Assembly (NCBI RefSeq): GCF_016102005.1
Contig: NZ_JACFPL010000001.1
Span: 62,001-126,000, forward strand
Source: Bifidobacterium choladohabitans
GTDB taxonomy: Bacteria > Actinomycetota > Actinomycetes > Actinomycetales > Bifidobacteriaceae
Reading direction: 5' to 3'
DNA length: 64,000 bases
Shown here: in pieces, positions 38,466 to 53,498 of the stretch
Layout of the letters: each line of letters opens with the position of its first letter
How positions within the stretch are numbered: the first letter of the stretch is position 1
The notes under the pieces: model-generated
What the model saw: the letters and a program-made list of their open reading frames with translations, nothing else
Database searches by the model: none
What the model was told of the DNA's origin: nothing
Translations under genes and position numbers: made by a program

Positions 38466-39842
38466 CTAGAACATACGATGGTCAAGGGAATCCAGCAGAA
38501 GGGCCTCGGTGATGATGTTGTCGACCAGGCCCTGCAGGGAGATGGACTCGTTGGGGCTGTGGGCGTTGGACTGGGGATCCTCGGGACCGGTCACCAGGAC
38601 CTGGGCCTCGGGGAAGAGCCGCTTGAGTTCGGGAATGAAGGGGATGGATCCGCCCTCGCCCTTGTTGACCGGGTCGCGTCCGAAGGCCTGCCGCATGGCC
38701 TCCTCGGCCTGCCGGACCACCGGACTGCCGGCGTCCATGGCCCATCCCATGCCCATGTCGCCGGGCGTGACCTCCACCCTGGCCCCATGAGGGGCATGGG
38801 CAATCAGGAAATCGGCCAGTGCCTGCGCGGCCTGCTCGGGCCGCTGGGTGGGGGCGGTGCGCAGGGAAATGCGGAAGCGGGTCTTATCGGCCAGCACGTT
38901 GAAGGACCCCTCCACCGGGTGGGCATCGAAGCCGATCACCGCCGCTGCAGGTTTGGTCCAGAGCCGGGAGGCCAGGGAGTCGGTTCCGGCCAGCCGGTAG
39001 GAGTCCACCACCCCGGCATCGGCACGCAGCTGGGCCTGGTCCAGGTCACGCTGCAGGCCGCCGATGGGTTGGCCGCCCTCCAGGCCGGGCACGGCAAGCT
39101 GGCCCTGGTCGTCATACATGGAGGCGATCAGCATGGCGGCCAGGGTGTTGGCATCCAGGATAGGCCCGCCGAACTGCCCGGAATGGACCGGGTGCTCCAG
39201 GGCTGTGACCGTGACATCCAGGTCAGCATTCCCTCGTAGGGAGGTGGTCAGGCTTGGGGTGTCCGCCGACCAGTTGCCCGAGTCGGCCACGATGATCAGG
39301 TCCGATGCGAAGTCGTCCCGATGAGCCTGGAGGAAGGGGATGAAGCTGCGCGAGCCCATCTCCTCCTCCCCCTCGATGAAGACCTTGACGTTGACGCGCA
39401 GGTCCTTGTCCAAGGCGTGCAGGGCCCCCGAGTGGATGGCGATGCCGCCGCCGTCGTCGGCCGATCCGCGTCCGTAGAGCCGTCCATCCTTCTCGACACC
39501 GGTAAAGGGATCAGTGGACCACTGGGAGGAATCGGGCACCGGCTGCACATCGTGATGGGCATAGAGAAGGACAGTCGGGGCATCGGGATCCACCTGCCGG
39601 GATCCAATCACCTCGAAGGCGCCCGGGGTGCCGTCAGGATTGGTGGCCTGGACCACCCGGGCATCCACACCCACCTGTCTAAGCTGCCCGGCCACATAGT
39701 CGGCCGAGCGGCGCATGTGATCCCCGGTGATCCCCTTGGCCGAGACCGAGGCCAGGGCGATCTTGTCCTTGAGCAGATCGACGATCCGGCTCCTATCGTC
39801 CTGCACACGGGTGCGGATCGTCTCCAGGCCCAGTCCCGCCAT
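38466..39842 (-). CDS. M20-family dipeptidase
   Basis: 458 residues. Zinc ligands and catalytic groups appear in YAHHDVQPVP (His, Asp), GRGSADDGGG (bridging Asp), EGEEEMGS (general base Glu-Glu), VADSGNW and the late H in SNAHSPNE. The lid domain lies about 200-320. It matches the PepV/CNDP-like group of cytosolic dipeptidases. The ATG has a perfect ggaggt site. Its stop lies just before the TPP riboswitch, so the transporter has its own promoter inside or after this gene. Confidence 0.92.
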   Translation of the reverse strand: MAGLGLETIRTRVQDDRSRIVDLLKDKIALASVSAKGITGDHMRRSADYVAGQLRQVGVDARVVQATNPDGTPGAFEVIGSRQVDPDAPTVLLYAHHDVQPVPDSSQWSTDPFTGVEKDGRLYGRGSADDGGGIAIHSGALHALDKDLRVNVKVFIEGEEEMGSRSFIPFLQAHRDDFASDLIIVADSGNWSADTPSLTTSLRGNADLDVTVTALEHPVHSGQFGGPILDANTLAAMLIASMYDDQGQLAVPGLEGGQPIGGLQRDLDQAQLRADAGVVDSYRLAGTDSLASRLWTKPAAAVIGFDAHPVEGSFNVLADKTRFRISLRTAPTQRPEQAAQALADFLIAHAPHGARVEVTPGDMGMGWAMDAGSPVVRQAEEAMRQAFGRDPVNKGEGGSIPFIPELKRLFPEAQVLVTGPEDPQSNAHSPNESISLQGLVDNIITEALLLDSLDHRMF

Positions 39843-39908
39843 CGCTACCTCCTATAATTGCTTGCGTATCAATGCTTGCGAGTCTAGGCGTCACCGTAAC
39901 CTGTTCGC

Positions 39909-40535
39909 ATGACATGGAACCCCTTCTCACGCAAGGATCGACGGGACAAAGAGGCGGAGGCGGACCAGAAGGCCTCCACTGAAGAGGCACGAGGCAAGGG
40001 ACGCCCCACCCCTAAGCGCAAGCAGGCCGAGGCCCGGAACCTACGCCCTCTGGTCCCCAAGGACCGCAAGGCCTCACGCAAGGCCGCCAAGGCCAGGATC
40101 CGAGCCCGTGAGGATGCCCAGTACGAGGCCATGAGGACCGGCGACATCGACCACATGCCCAAGTCGGAGCGCCTTCCCTGGAGAATCTACATCCGCGACT
40201 ATGTGGATGCCCGCTTCAATCTGCTGGAATGGATCTTCCCGGCCATCATCCTCATGTTCGTGGCCACCCTGATGGGTATGTTCGTGGGTCCGCAGCATTA
40301 CGCCACTTTCACCATGGTGGTGACCATCCTTCTATATGGCTACCTGATCGTGGCCCTGATCGACACCTGGCTGATGTGGCGCAAGCTCAAGCGGCTGCTG
40401 ATCGACAAGTTCGGCGAGCGCTCGGTGGCCAAGGGTTCCCGCTCGGCCTCCTATGCCTGGCAACGGGCCATGATGGTCCGGCGCTGGCGGGTCCCCAAGC
40501 CCAGCCAGAGCAAGCGTGGGCACTGGCCCAAGTGA
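39909..40535 (+). CDS. DUF3043 membrane protein
   Basis: 208 residues. A very basic, Lys/Arg/Ala-rich N-terminal half (1-95) precedes two close membrane helices (about 112-150: WIFPAIILMFVATLMGMFVG and TMVVTILLYGYLIVALIDTW), then a basic tail. This is the actinobacterial DUF3043 pattern; function unknown. No ribosome site, and a -10-like TAACCT lies 7 nt before the ATG, suggesting a leaderless mRNA. Divergent from the dipeptidase. Confidence 0.85.
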   Translation: MTWNPFSRKDRRDKEAEADQKASTEEARGKGRPTPKRKQAEARNLRPLVPKDRKASRKAAKARIRAREDAQYEAMRTGDIDHMPKSERLPWRIYIRDYVDARFNLLEWIFPAIILMFVATLMGMFVGPQHYATFTMVVTILLYGYLIVALIDTWLMWRKLKRLLIDKFGERSVAKGSRSASYAWQRAMMVRRWRVPKPSQSKRGHWPK

Positions 40536-40577
40536 CAGCCGGTTGTCCTGACTTACCGACCCATCGATTAGCCGCGC

Positions 40578-40610
40578 CGCCCGGTTCCACTTGAGGTTCC
40601 GGGCGTTCTT
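40578..40610 (+). terminator. Terminator after the DUF3043 gene
   Basis: CGCCCGG and CCGGGCG form a 7-bp stem with a 14-base loop, followed by TTCTT, 42 bp past the stop codon. Confidence 0.65.
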
Positions 40611-40676
40611 CGTATTCACTCCACATTCTGCTGATGGTCTTCATTCTCCCAGCCTGTACGGCTAGCATGGATTGCT

Positions 40677-42164
40677 ATGCAGCAATCGATCAACCAACCC
40701 GGCACAGAGTTTCTTGACCCCTGGGATGCCGACAGCCGCCAGTACGACACCATCATCATCGGATCCGGTCCGGGCGGCTATGCCACGGCCCTGCGCACGG
40801 CAGAGCTGGGCGGACGCGTAGCCCTGGTCGAGCAGGACCTTGTGGTCGGCGGCGTCTGCCTGAACCGCGGATGCATCCCCACCAAGGCCCTGCTGACCGC
40901 CACCCAGGTTCTCGAACAGGCTGACCTTGGGGCCGCCATGGGCATCAACGTCAAGTCGGCCGACATCGACTACCAGAAGCTCCAGGATTATCAGGACCGA
41001 ATGGTGGACGCCATGACCGGCGGCCTGTCGAGCCTGCTGAAGCAACGCGGCATCACCGTGGTGCACGGCCACGGCACCATCGTCGGCGACGGCCTGGTGG
41101 AGGTGACCGACGATGACGGCAATCGAACCCGCCTGACAACCTGCGACACCATCCTGGCCACCGGTTCTCATGCCAGGGCCCTGGAAGAACTCCCCTTCGA
41201 TGATCTGGTCATCGACACCGACCGAGCCCTGACCCTCAAGCCTTTCCCCCACCGGGCTCTGATTATCGGATCAGGGGCTGTGGCCCTGGAATTCGCCACC
41301 ATTTGGAATCAAGCCGGTTGCCAGGTGACCCTGATGATCAGACGGGACCGGGTGCTCTCCCACTGGGGTCGGCGGACCGGTCAGATTCTGACCCGGGAGT
41401 TGGAGCGTCAGGGAATTCAAATCATCACCCACGCCCGCTGTTCGGGCGGACACCGTCTACCCGCTGATGGAGGCATTCAGGTCGACTACCAGCCAACGGA
41501 CGACAAGGGCCAGGCGGGAACGATCGAGACTGATCTGGTCCTGGTGGCCATCGGCAGGGACCCCAATACCGATCCCGAGCACATGAAGGAGCTGGGCATC
41601 GATCTGGACGACCATGGCCAGGTCCTGACCGACTCCCAGGGGCGCACCAGCCGTGACCGGGTCTGGGCCCTGGGCGACATCACCCCGGGTCACCATCTGG
41701 CCCACAGGGCCTTCCAGCAGGGCATCACCCTGGCCGATGCCGCCTCCGGCCTGGACCCCGAGCCGGTCAACGAGGCCACCATCCCCCGCGTGGTCTTCTC
41801 CTCCCCCCAGGCCGCAGCTGTGGGCTTCAGCCGTCAGGAAGCCGAGGACGATCCATCGCTGAACCAGGTCAAGGAGACCATCTACCCCATGATGTCCAAC
41901 TCGCGCATGCGCATGAGCGGCATGCAGGGCACCCTCAGCCTGATCACCGCCTGCCCGGCCACCGACATGGAGAAGCAGATGGTTGTCGGTCTGGAGATGG
42001 TATCCCCCCAGGCCTCCGAGAACATCGCCGAGGCCCAGCAGCTGGTTGGCAACCAGATCCCCCTGCACCGTGCGGCCGGGCTCATCCACCCCCATCCCAC
42101 CTTCTCGGAAGCCATTGGAGAGGCCCTGCTCAAGGCTGACGGCAGACCCCTGAACATGCGGTAG
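40677..42164 (+). CDS. lpdA: Dihydrolipoyl dehydrogenase-type flavoprotein
   Basis: 495 residues. FAD-binding IIIGSGPGGYATALRTAE, redox disulfide C61/C66 in GGVCLNRGCIPTK, an NAD-binding GSGAVALEFA motif near 200, a second FAD motif ALGDITPG and the dimer-interface HPHPTFSEAIGEALL with catalytic His-Glu. This is the E3 layout. No E1/E2 or glycine-cleavage genes lie nearby, so its partner is unknown. TAGCAT sits 8 nt before the ATG and no ribosome site is seen, consistent with leaderless translation. Confidence 0.92.
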   Translation: MQQSINQPGTEFLDPWDADSRQYDTIIIGSGPGGYATALRTAELGGRVALVEQDLVVGGVCLNRGCIPTKALLTATQVLEQADLGAAMGINVKSADIDYQKLQDYQDRMVDAMTGGLSSLLKQRGITVVHGHGTIVGDGLVEVTDDDGNRTRLTTCDTILATGSHARALEELPFDDLVIDTDRALTLKPFPHRALIIGSGAVALEFATIWNQAGCQVTLMIRRDRVLSHWGRRTGQILTRELERQGIQIITHARCSGGHRLPADGGIQVDYQPTDDKGQAGTIETDLVLVAIGRDPNTDPEHMKELGIDLDDHGQVLTDSQGRTSRDRVWALGDITPGHHLAHRAFQQGITLADAASGLDPEPVNEATIPRVVFSSPQAAAVGFSRQEAEDDPSLNQVKETIYPMMSNSRMRMSGMQGTLSLITACPATDMEKQMVVGLEMVSPQASENIAEAQQLVGNQIPLHRAAGLIHPHPTFSEAIGEALLKADGRPLNMR

Positions 42165-42212
42165 GCATGCGGTAGACTGGTCAACCAGTGAACGTTTCCA
42201 AGTGAGGATGGC

Positions 42213-42947
42213 ATGGCTACAGAGGACACCAAGGGCAAAAAAGCAAAAAAGAAGACCAGCACGATCAGCCAGATCGTCAAGATCTACCAATTCACTTACG
42301 CAGAGGACAAGGCCCTTCCCTGGCTGCTGGCCGCGGCCATTCTGGTACCCACACTGATAGCGGTGGTGATCTGCCTGCTGGCCCACTTCGGCTGGCTGTC
42401 ATGGATTCTGACCGTGCTTCTGGGCATCATGGTCGGCCTGCTCCTGGCCACCATGACCCTGACCAGACGCTCCGACCGGGTCGGCTACGCCAAGATGGAG
42501 GGTCGTCCAGGTGCCGCCGCCGCCGTGCTGAGCAGCATCTCCAAGGCAGGCTTCTCCTTCCCCCAGGAACCCGTCTGGATCGACGCCAAGACCAAGGATG
42601 CCGTCTGGAGGGGCACCGGTCGCACCGGGGTCTACCTGATAGCCGAGGGCGATTACAACCGCGTCAACAAGGCCATGAACCGCGAGGAGGAGAAGATCCG
42701 CCGCATCACCCGCGGGTCTGCCATACCCATATACCGGATCAGCGTGGGCCACGGTCCCGACCAGGTTCCGCTGAACAAGCTCCAGCGCACCGTGGTCAAA
42801 AAGAAGATCAAGCTGACCGCCACCGAGCTGGAGACCCTGAACGACCGGCTGGTCACCCTGCAAAAGCGGCAGAGCGCCCTGGGGATGCCCAAGGGCATCG
42901 ATCCGACCAAGATACACGTCAGCCGCAAGGCCATGCGCGGGCGCTGA
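42213..42947 (+). CDS. DUF4191 membrane protein
   Basis: 244 residues. Lys-rich N-terminus, two membrane helices (about 40-85: LLAAAILVPTLIAVVICLLA and WILTVLLGIMVGLLLATM), then a cytosolic domain with PVWIDAKTKDAVWRGTGRTG and a basic C-terminus. This is the DUF4191 pattern of actinobacteria; role unknown, though it often lies beside lipoate/glutamine synthetase genes as here (between lpdA and glnA). Ribosome site gtgagg. Confidence 0.85.
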   Translation: MATEDTKGKKAKKKTSTISQIVKIYQFTYAEDKALPWLLAAAILVPTLIAVVICLLAHFGWLSWILTVLLGIMVGLLLATMTLTRRSDRVGYAKMEGRPGAAAAVLSSISKAGFSFPQEPVWIDAKTKDAVWRGTGRTGVYLIAEGDYNRVNKAMNREEEKIRRITRGSAIPIYRISVGHGPDQVPLNKLQRTVVKKKIKLTATELETLNDRLVTLQKRQSALGMPKGIDPTKIHVSRKAMRGR

Positions 42948-42953
42948 TGTTTT

Positions 42954-42995
42954 GAAGGTCCCGGCATCTTCCAGCAGGGAGGCGCCGGGACCTTC
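42954..42995 (+). terminator. Hairpin terminator between DUF4191 and glnA
   Basis: A perfect 12-bp stem (GAAGGTCCCGGC / GCCGGGACCTTC) with an 18-base loop starts 6 bp after the DUF4191 stop. Confidence 0.7.
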
Positions 42996-43091
42996 GCATG
43001 AAACACCCCCGTAACCTCAGTGGCGAATTGCCGAAAAAACCGGTCCCCTAGACTGGGTGACCGTTACGGTTTCCACGAAAGGAGCAGTTCA

Positions 43092-44528
43092 GTGAGCGAA
43101 CTTAAGTCAAAGGCCGATTGCGAAGCTCTGATAAACCAGGAGGGCGTGGAATATGTCTCAGTCAGGTTCACGGACCTGATCGGGGTCCAGCAGCACTTCA
43201 CCGTCCCCGCCAGCGAATTCCTCAAAGAGGCTTTCACGGACGGCATGGCCTTCGACGGCTCCTCCGTCCAAGGCTTCCAAGCCATCAACGAGTCCGACAT
43301 GAAGCTGATTCCGGATCCTGAAACAGCCTATCTGGATCCCTTCCGCCGCCACCGCACTTTGAATGTGGCCTTCTCCATCGTGGACCCGGTGACCGACGAG
43401 CCCTACTCCCGCGACCCCCGGCAGATCGCCTCCAAGGCCGAGGCCTACCTGCGCTCCACCGGCATCGCCGACACGGCTTCCTTCGCTCCTGAGGCTGAGT
43501 TCTTCATCTTCGACAAGGTCCGCTTCGAGAACAGCATGCAACGCTCCTTCTACGAGGTCGACTCCATCGAGGCCCCCTGGAACTCGGGCGTGGATGTCGA
43601 GGAGGACGGCTCCGACAACATAGGTTTCAAGAACCGGGTCAAGAAGGGCTACTTCCCAGTACCGCCAATTGACCACTATCAGGATCTGCGCGACGACATG
43701 GTGGCCAACCTGCAGAAGGTGGGCCTGATTCTGGAGCGCTCCCATCACGAGGTGGGCGGCGCCGGCCAGCAGGAGATCAACTACCGCTTCAACACCCTGC
43801 TGCACGCTGGCGACGACCTGATGAAGTATAAGTACGTGGTCCACGAGACCGCTGCCCTGGCCGGCAAGGCGGCCACTTTCATGCCCAAGCCCATCGCCGG
43901 GGACAACGGAACCGGCATGCACTGCCACCAGTCCCTCTGGAAGGATGGCAAGCCCCTCTTCTATGACGAGAATGGCTACGGTGGGCTCTCCGACATCGCC
44001 CGCTGGTATGTGGGCGGCCTGATCGAGCATGCCTCGTCCGTCCTGGCTTTCACCAACCCCTCCACCAACTCCTACAAGCGGCTGGTGCCCGGGTATGAGG
44101 CCCCGGTCAACCTGGTCTACTCCGCCCGGAACCGTTCGGCGGCCATCCGCATCCCCCTGGCCGGCACCTCACCAGCTGCCAAGCGGATCGAGTTCCGTGC
44201 CCCTGACCCCTCCTGCAACCCCTTCCTGGCCTTCTCGGCCCAGCTGATGGCGGGACTGGACGGCATCCTCAACCACACCGAGCCTCCGGCACCCATCGAC
44301 AAGGACCTCTACGAGCTGCCTCCGGAGGAGCACGCCCAGATCAAGCAGGTGCCCGGCTCCCTGGAGGAGGCCCTGAACGCCCTGGAGGAGGACCACGACT
44401 TCCTCAGCGAGGGCGACGTCTTCACCGACGATCTGATCCAGACCTGGCTGGACTTGAAGCGCGGTGAACTGGACCAGACCCGTCTGGCCCCCACCCCCCT
44501 GGAGTACGAGCTCTACTTCCACATCTGA
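43092..44528 (+). CDS. glnA: Glutamine synthetase type I
   Basis: 478 residues from GTG 43092, set by an aaaggag site; a longer frame lacks one. It has [16 protein letters not shown], the ATP/Glu-binding [16 protein letters not shown] and [16 protein letters not shown], and NRSAAIRIP. The adenylylation-site motif [11 protein letters not shown] is present, so GlnE-type control is expected. It forms dodecamers that make glutamine from glutamate and ammonia, the main nitrogen-assimilation step in bifidobacteria. Confidence 0.96.
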   Translation: MSELKSKADCEALINQEGVEYVSVRFTDLIGVQQHFTVPASEFLKEAFTDGMAFDGSSVQGFQAINESDMKLIPDPETAYLDPFRRHRTLNVAFSIVDPVTDEPYSRDPRQIASKAEAYLRSTGIADTASFAPEAEFFIFDKVRFENSMQRSFYEVDSIEAPWNSGVDVEEDGSDNIGFKNRVKKGYFPVPPIDHYQDLRDDMVANLQKVGLILERSHHEVGGAGQQEINYRFNTLLHAGDDLMKYKYVVHETAALAGKAATFMPKPIAGDNGTGMHCHQSLWKDGKPLFYDENGYGGLSDIARWYVGGLIEHASSVLAFTNPSTNSYKRLVPGYEAPVNLVYSARNRSAAIRIPLAGTSPAAKRIEFRAPDPSCNPFLAFSAQLMAGLDGILNHTEPPAPIDKDLYELPPEEHAQIKQVPGSLEEALNALEEDHDFLSEGDVFTDDLIQTWLDLKRGELDQTRLAPTPLEYELYFHI

Positions 44529-44572
44529 GTTCGCATGGCGACCGAGGCCGGCTGATCAGCCGGGTCGCATAG

Positions 44573-44607
44573 GGTCCGATCCTTCCTGCTGAAGGGTCGG
44601 GCCTTTT
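44573..44607 (+). terminator. Terminator after glnA
   Basis: A 13-bp stem with two G-U pairs (GGTCCGATCCTTC / GAAGGGTCGGGCC), loop CTGCT and a TTTT tail, 45 bp past the glnA stop. Confidence 0.85.
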
Positions 44608-44728
44608 ACATTGTCACGGCCGTCGGCATCCGCCCATTGATGGCAACACGCCAGCCCCGGCATCCCGGCAGGCGGTCAGGCCAGAATGAGGAGAGGTACG
44701 AAAACGGATCCGATGGAGGTGGAGATCG

Positions 44729-46075
44729 ATGCGCTGGCTGCGTGAGTTCATGGAGTTGCCCGTATATCTGCGCGCCATGCTCATCGTGGACCTCATGTGC
44801 AACTTCGGCATCGGCCTGGTCATGCCCATCGAGCTGCTCTTCGCCACCCATTCCCTGGGCGCCACCATGAGCGAAGCCGCCCTTCTGGTGACCATCAGCT
44901 CGGTGGGGTCCCTGATCTCCAACCCCATCATCGGATGGGTCTCGGACCGCCGCTCCTCCTGGCTGGCCATGCATACGGCCATGATCTTTTCGGTCATCGG
45001 CCCCCTGATCTTCACCGTGGCCCACGATTATCGGGCAGCAGTGGCGGGAGCCTTCGTCTCGGGCCTGGGGATGGGCATGCAGACCTCCTGGGCCAGCATT
45101 CTGACGCAGATCTCCACCAGGGAGCAACACCGGATCGTCTATGGAATCAACCAGGCCGAGCTCAACCTGGGCATCGGCCTTGGGGCGGCCGTTGGCGGAC
45201 TGCTGGCCGCAGGCGGTCAGGACTTCCTCTATCGCATCGGCTTCGGCGGCAGGGCCCTGGGATTCGCTCTGCTCAGCCTGTCCCTGCTGGTCATCGAACG
45301 CCACTGGAGGCTGCGTCGGTTGACGGCTGAGCTCAAGGCCAAGGCGGAGCGGGAGGCCATCAAGGAATCCGCCGGGGCGTCCCACTCTCTTCAGGCCAGC
45401 CAGCCGAACAGCAAGAAAAACACAACCATCAACGGCACCTTCGGAGGGCGGACCAGCTCACTGACCAGGGTGCTGGCATCCATGGCCCTGCTGACCCTGG
45501 GCACCTTCTTCATGGACCTGTTCGGCTACTCCCAGTTCGACGCCGGTCTGGTCACCACATTGATTTCGGATCCGCACATCCCCCGCTGGTCCCTGTCGGT
45601 GGTGGACGTGGTCAACACCTTCTCAGTGGTCATCATGAACATCGTGCTGCTGCCCCGCCTCAAGGATGCCAACCATGTGCGAATGCTGCGCACCGTGCCG
45701 GTCTTCTGGGCTGCGGCCTGGGTGATCATCGTCCTGGGCCTGCGCCTGGATTCCACTCCCGGCGCCCTGAGCGTGGCCTCCCTGGGCATCACCATCTTCG
45801 GACTGGGCGAGGTCATGATGGGCATCTCCCAGCCGGTGGTGGCCGCCGAGCTGGCGGGACCCTCGTTCAGCGGTCGCATGTTCGGGCTGCTCAACACGGC
45901 CGCCTCCCTGGGCTACATCGTGGGACCCATGTTCGCCTCCTACATCCTGGCCGGACATGAGGTCATCCCCTTCCTGGCCATGTGCGCCATCGGCCTGGTC
46001 GTGCTGGCCGTCCCCTGGTTCCTGGCCATCCCCTCGCGGCAGATCACCAGCCAGAAGAGCCCGGTTGCCGTCTAG
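44729..46075 (+). CDS. MFS transporter
   Basis: 448 residues with about 12 membrane helices split by a basic/polar loop at about 195-240. GWVSDRRSSW between helices 2 and 3 is the MFS motif A, and the C-terminal half repeats the pattern less clearly. It resembles drug/sugar efflux carriers of the major facilitator superfamily; no substrate can be named. Strong site tggaggtggag. Convergent with the Mrp gene. Confidence 0.85.
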   Translation: MRWLREFMELPVYLRAMLIVDLMCNFGIGLVMPIELLFATHSLGATMSEAALLVTISSVGSLISNPIIGWVSDRRSSWLAMHTAMIFSVIGPLIFTVAHDYRAAVAGAFVSGLGMGMQTSWASILTQISTREQHRIVYGINQAELNLGIGLGAAVGGLLAAGGQDFLYRIGFGGRALGFALLSLSLLVIERHWRLRRLTAELKAKAEREAIKESAGASHSLQASQPNSKKNTTINGTFGGRTSSLTRVLASMALLTLGTFFMDLFGYSQFDAGLVTTLISDPHIPRWSLSVVDVVNTFSVVIMNIVLLPRLKDANHVRMLRTVPVFWAAAWVIIVLGLRLDSTPGALSVASLGITIFGLGEVMMGISQPVVAAELAGPSFSGRMFGLLNTAASLGYIVGPMFASYILAGHEVIPFLAMCAIGLVVLAVPWFLAIPSRQITSQKSPVAV

Positions 46076-46190
46076 TCTCGGACAAGGCGCGGAAACGGAT
46101 TGAAAACTTTGAAGGGTGGTCGATTCGAAGCACGGCCGAGAAGGCATACCGGCAGTGGCCAGTGCAGCAGACCATGTTATCTCTTGAGAG

Positions 46191-47387
46191 TCAGTCCTCG
46201 CCGGCTGCCCGACGGGCATCACCAGGCTCAGAACCCGCCATCAGGGTCTTGGCCAGGTCCACAAACCGTCTGGTCAGCGGCGAATCATCCAGGGAGCCGT
46301 CTGGTCTGAGTACAGCCGGACGTCCGGACTCCCCCGACTCGCGCAGGTCGGTCTGCAGGGGCAGCTGCTCCAGCAGAGGCACCTGATACCCCAGATCCCG
46401 GGTCAGCTGGTCGGCCACACGCTGGCCGCCTCCCTGACCAAAGATGCGCAGCCGCTCACCATTGTGCTCGTACCAGGACATGTTTTCGATCACACCCTGG
46501 ACCTTGGTGGGCAGCTGGAGGGCCACCAGCCCTGAACGCACGGCAACCTGCGAGGCCGAAGGTTGGGGGGTGGTGACCACGATCAATCGGCTGTTGGGCA
46601 GGGCCTGGGCCACGGACAGGGCCATGTCTCCGGTGCCTGGGGCCAGATCCAGCAGGAGCACGTCGGGGTCGCCCCACCAGACATCGGAGAGGAACTGCTC
46701 CAGCGAGCGCTGCAGGCGCGGACCCCTCCAGAGGATGGCCCGATCCGAACCGGCGAACATGCCGATGGAGATCAGCTTGACCCCCCAGGCAGTGACCGGC
46801 ATCAGCATGCCGTGCAGATTGGTGGGCCTGCTGTGCACGCCGAAGAGCCCAGGCAGGGAGAACCCGTATATGTCCGCGTCGATGGCGGCCGTGTCATAAC
46901 CCAGTGCTGCCAGCGTGGCCGCCAGATTGACGGTCACCGAGGACTTGCCCACGCCTCCCTTGCCCGAGGCGATGGCGAAGATGCGGGTGCCCACGCCAGG
47001 CTTGGAGAAGGGATTGCTGCGCCGGGCCGCCTTGAGGTCGGCCACCAGGTTGTCCAGCTTCTCCCGACTCATGGAGGAGACATCGATATGCGGGCGCAGC
47101 CGGGCTCGCGGATAGGAGGTCACGGTCCCGTTGATCTGGTTGGTGATGGTGGTCGACAGCGGGCATCCCTTGATGGTCAGCTCTACCCGCACGGTCACCT
47201 CATAGTCGGCCTGGGCATCCCTGGCTGGCTCGACAATGATGTCGGTGATCATGCCCAGATCGGTGATGGACCGTCCCAGTTCTGGATCGATGACCCGACT
47301 GAGCCGCTCATAGACCTCCCCCTTGATTCTTCGAGGCAGCTCCTCCAGATCCCGGGTCCCTTCCTTGCGATGCTCTACTTGTTCCAT
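46191..47387 (-). CDS. mrp: Mrp/NBP35-family Fe-S cluster carrier ATPase
   Basis: 398 residues. An N-terminal MIP18/DUF59 domain (about 20-110, with VIDPELGRSITDLGMI) is fused to a P-loop ATPase with deviant Walker A ASGKGGVGKSS near 145 and LLLDLAPGTGD. It is thought to carry Fe-S clusters to apoproteins. The CxxC cluster ligands of E. coli ApbC are absent here (the region reads NMSWYEHNGERLRIFG), as in other actinobacterial members, so cluster binding may differ. Confidence 0.9.
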   Translation of the reverse strand: MEQVEHRKEGTRDLEELPRRIKGEVYERLSRVIDPELGRSITDLGMITDIIVEPARDAQADYEVTVRVELTIKGCPLSTTITNQINGTVTSYPRARLRPHIDVSSMSREKLDNLVADLKAARRSNPFSKPGVGTRIFAIASGKGGVGKSSVTVNLAATLAALGYDTAAIDADIYGFSLPGLFGVHSRPTNLHGMLMPVTAWGVKLISIGMFAGSDRAILWRGPRLQRSLEQFLSDVWWGDPDVLLLDLAPGTGDMALSVAQALPNSRLIVVTTPQPSASQVAVRSGLVALQLPTKVQGVIENMSWYEHNGERLRIFGQGGGQRVADQLTRDLGYQVPLLEQLPLQTDLRESGESGRPAVLRPDGSLDDSPLTRRFVDLAKTLMAGSEPGDARRAAGED

Positions 47388-47456
47388 GCCGTCACCATAT
47401 CGCGCCCAGCCATCGGCTGCCAGGGCGGGGCTGGTCGGATATTGCGAATGTCACAA

Positions 47457-53475
<6,019 letters not shown>

Positions 53476-53483
53476 GTCGCCGT

Positions 53484-53490
53484 TAGAATA
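53484..53490. promoter_or_regulatory. Overlapping divergent -10 elements
   Basis: The 7-bp TAGAATA reads as TAGAAT on the plus strand and TATTCT on the minus strand. Each hexamer ends 9 nt before an ATG (53499 plus, 53475 minus), so both mRNAs would start at or near the start codon with no ribosome site. Confidence 0.6.
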
Positions 53491-53498
53491 AAACCGTG

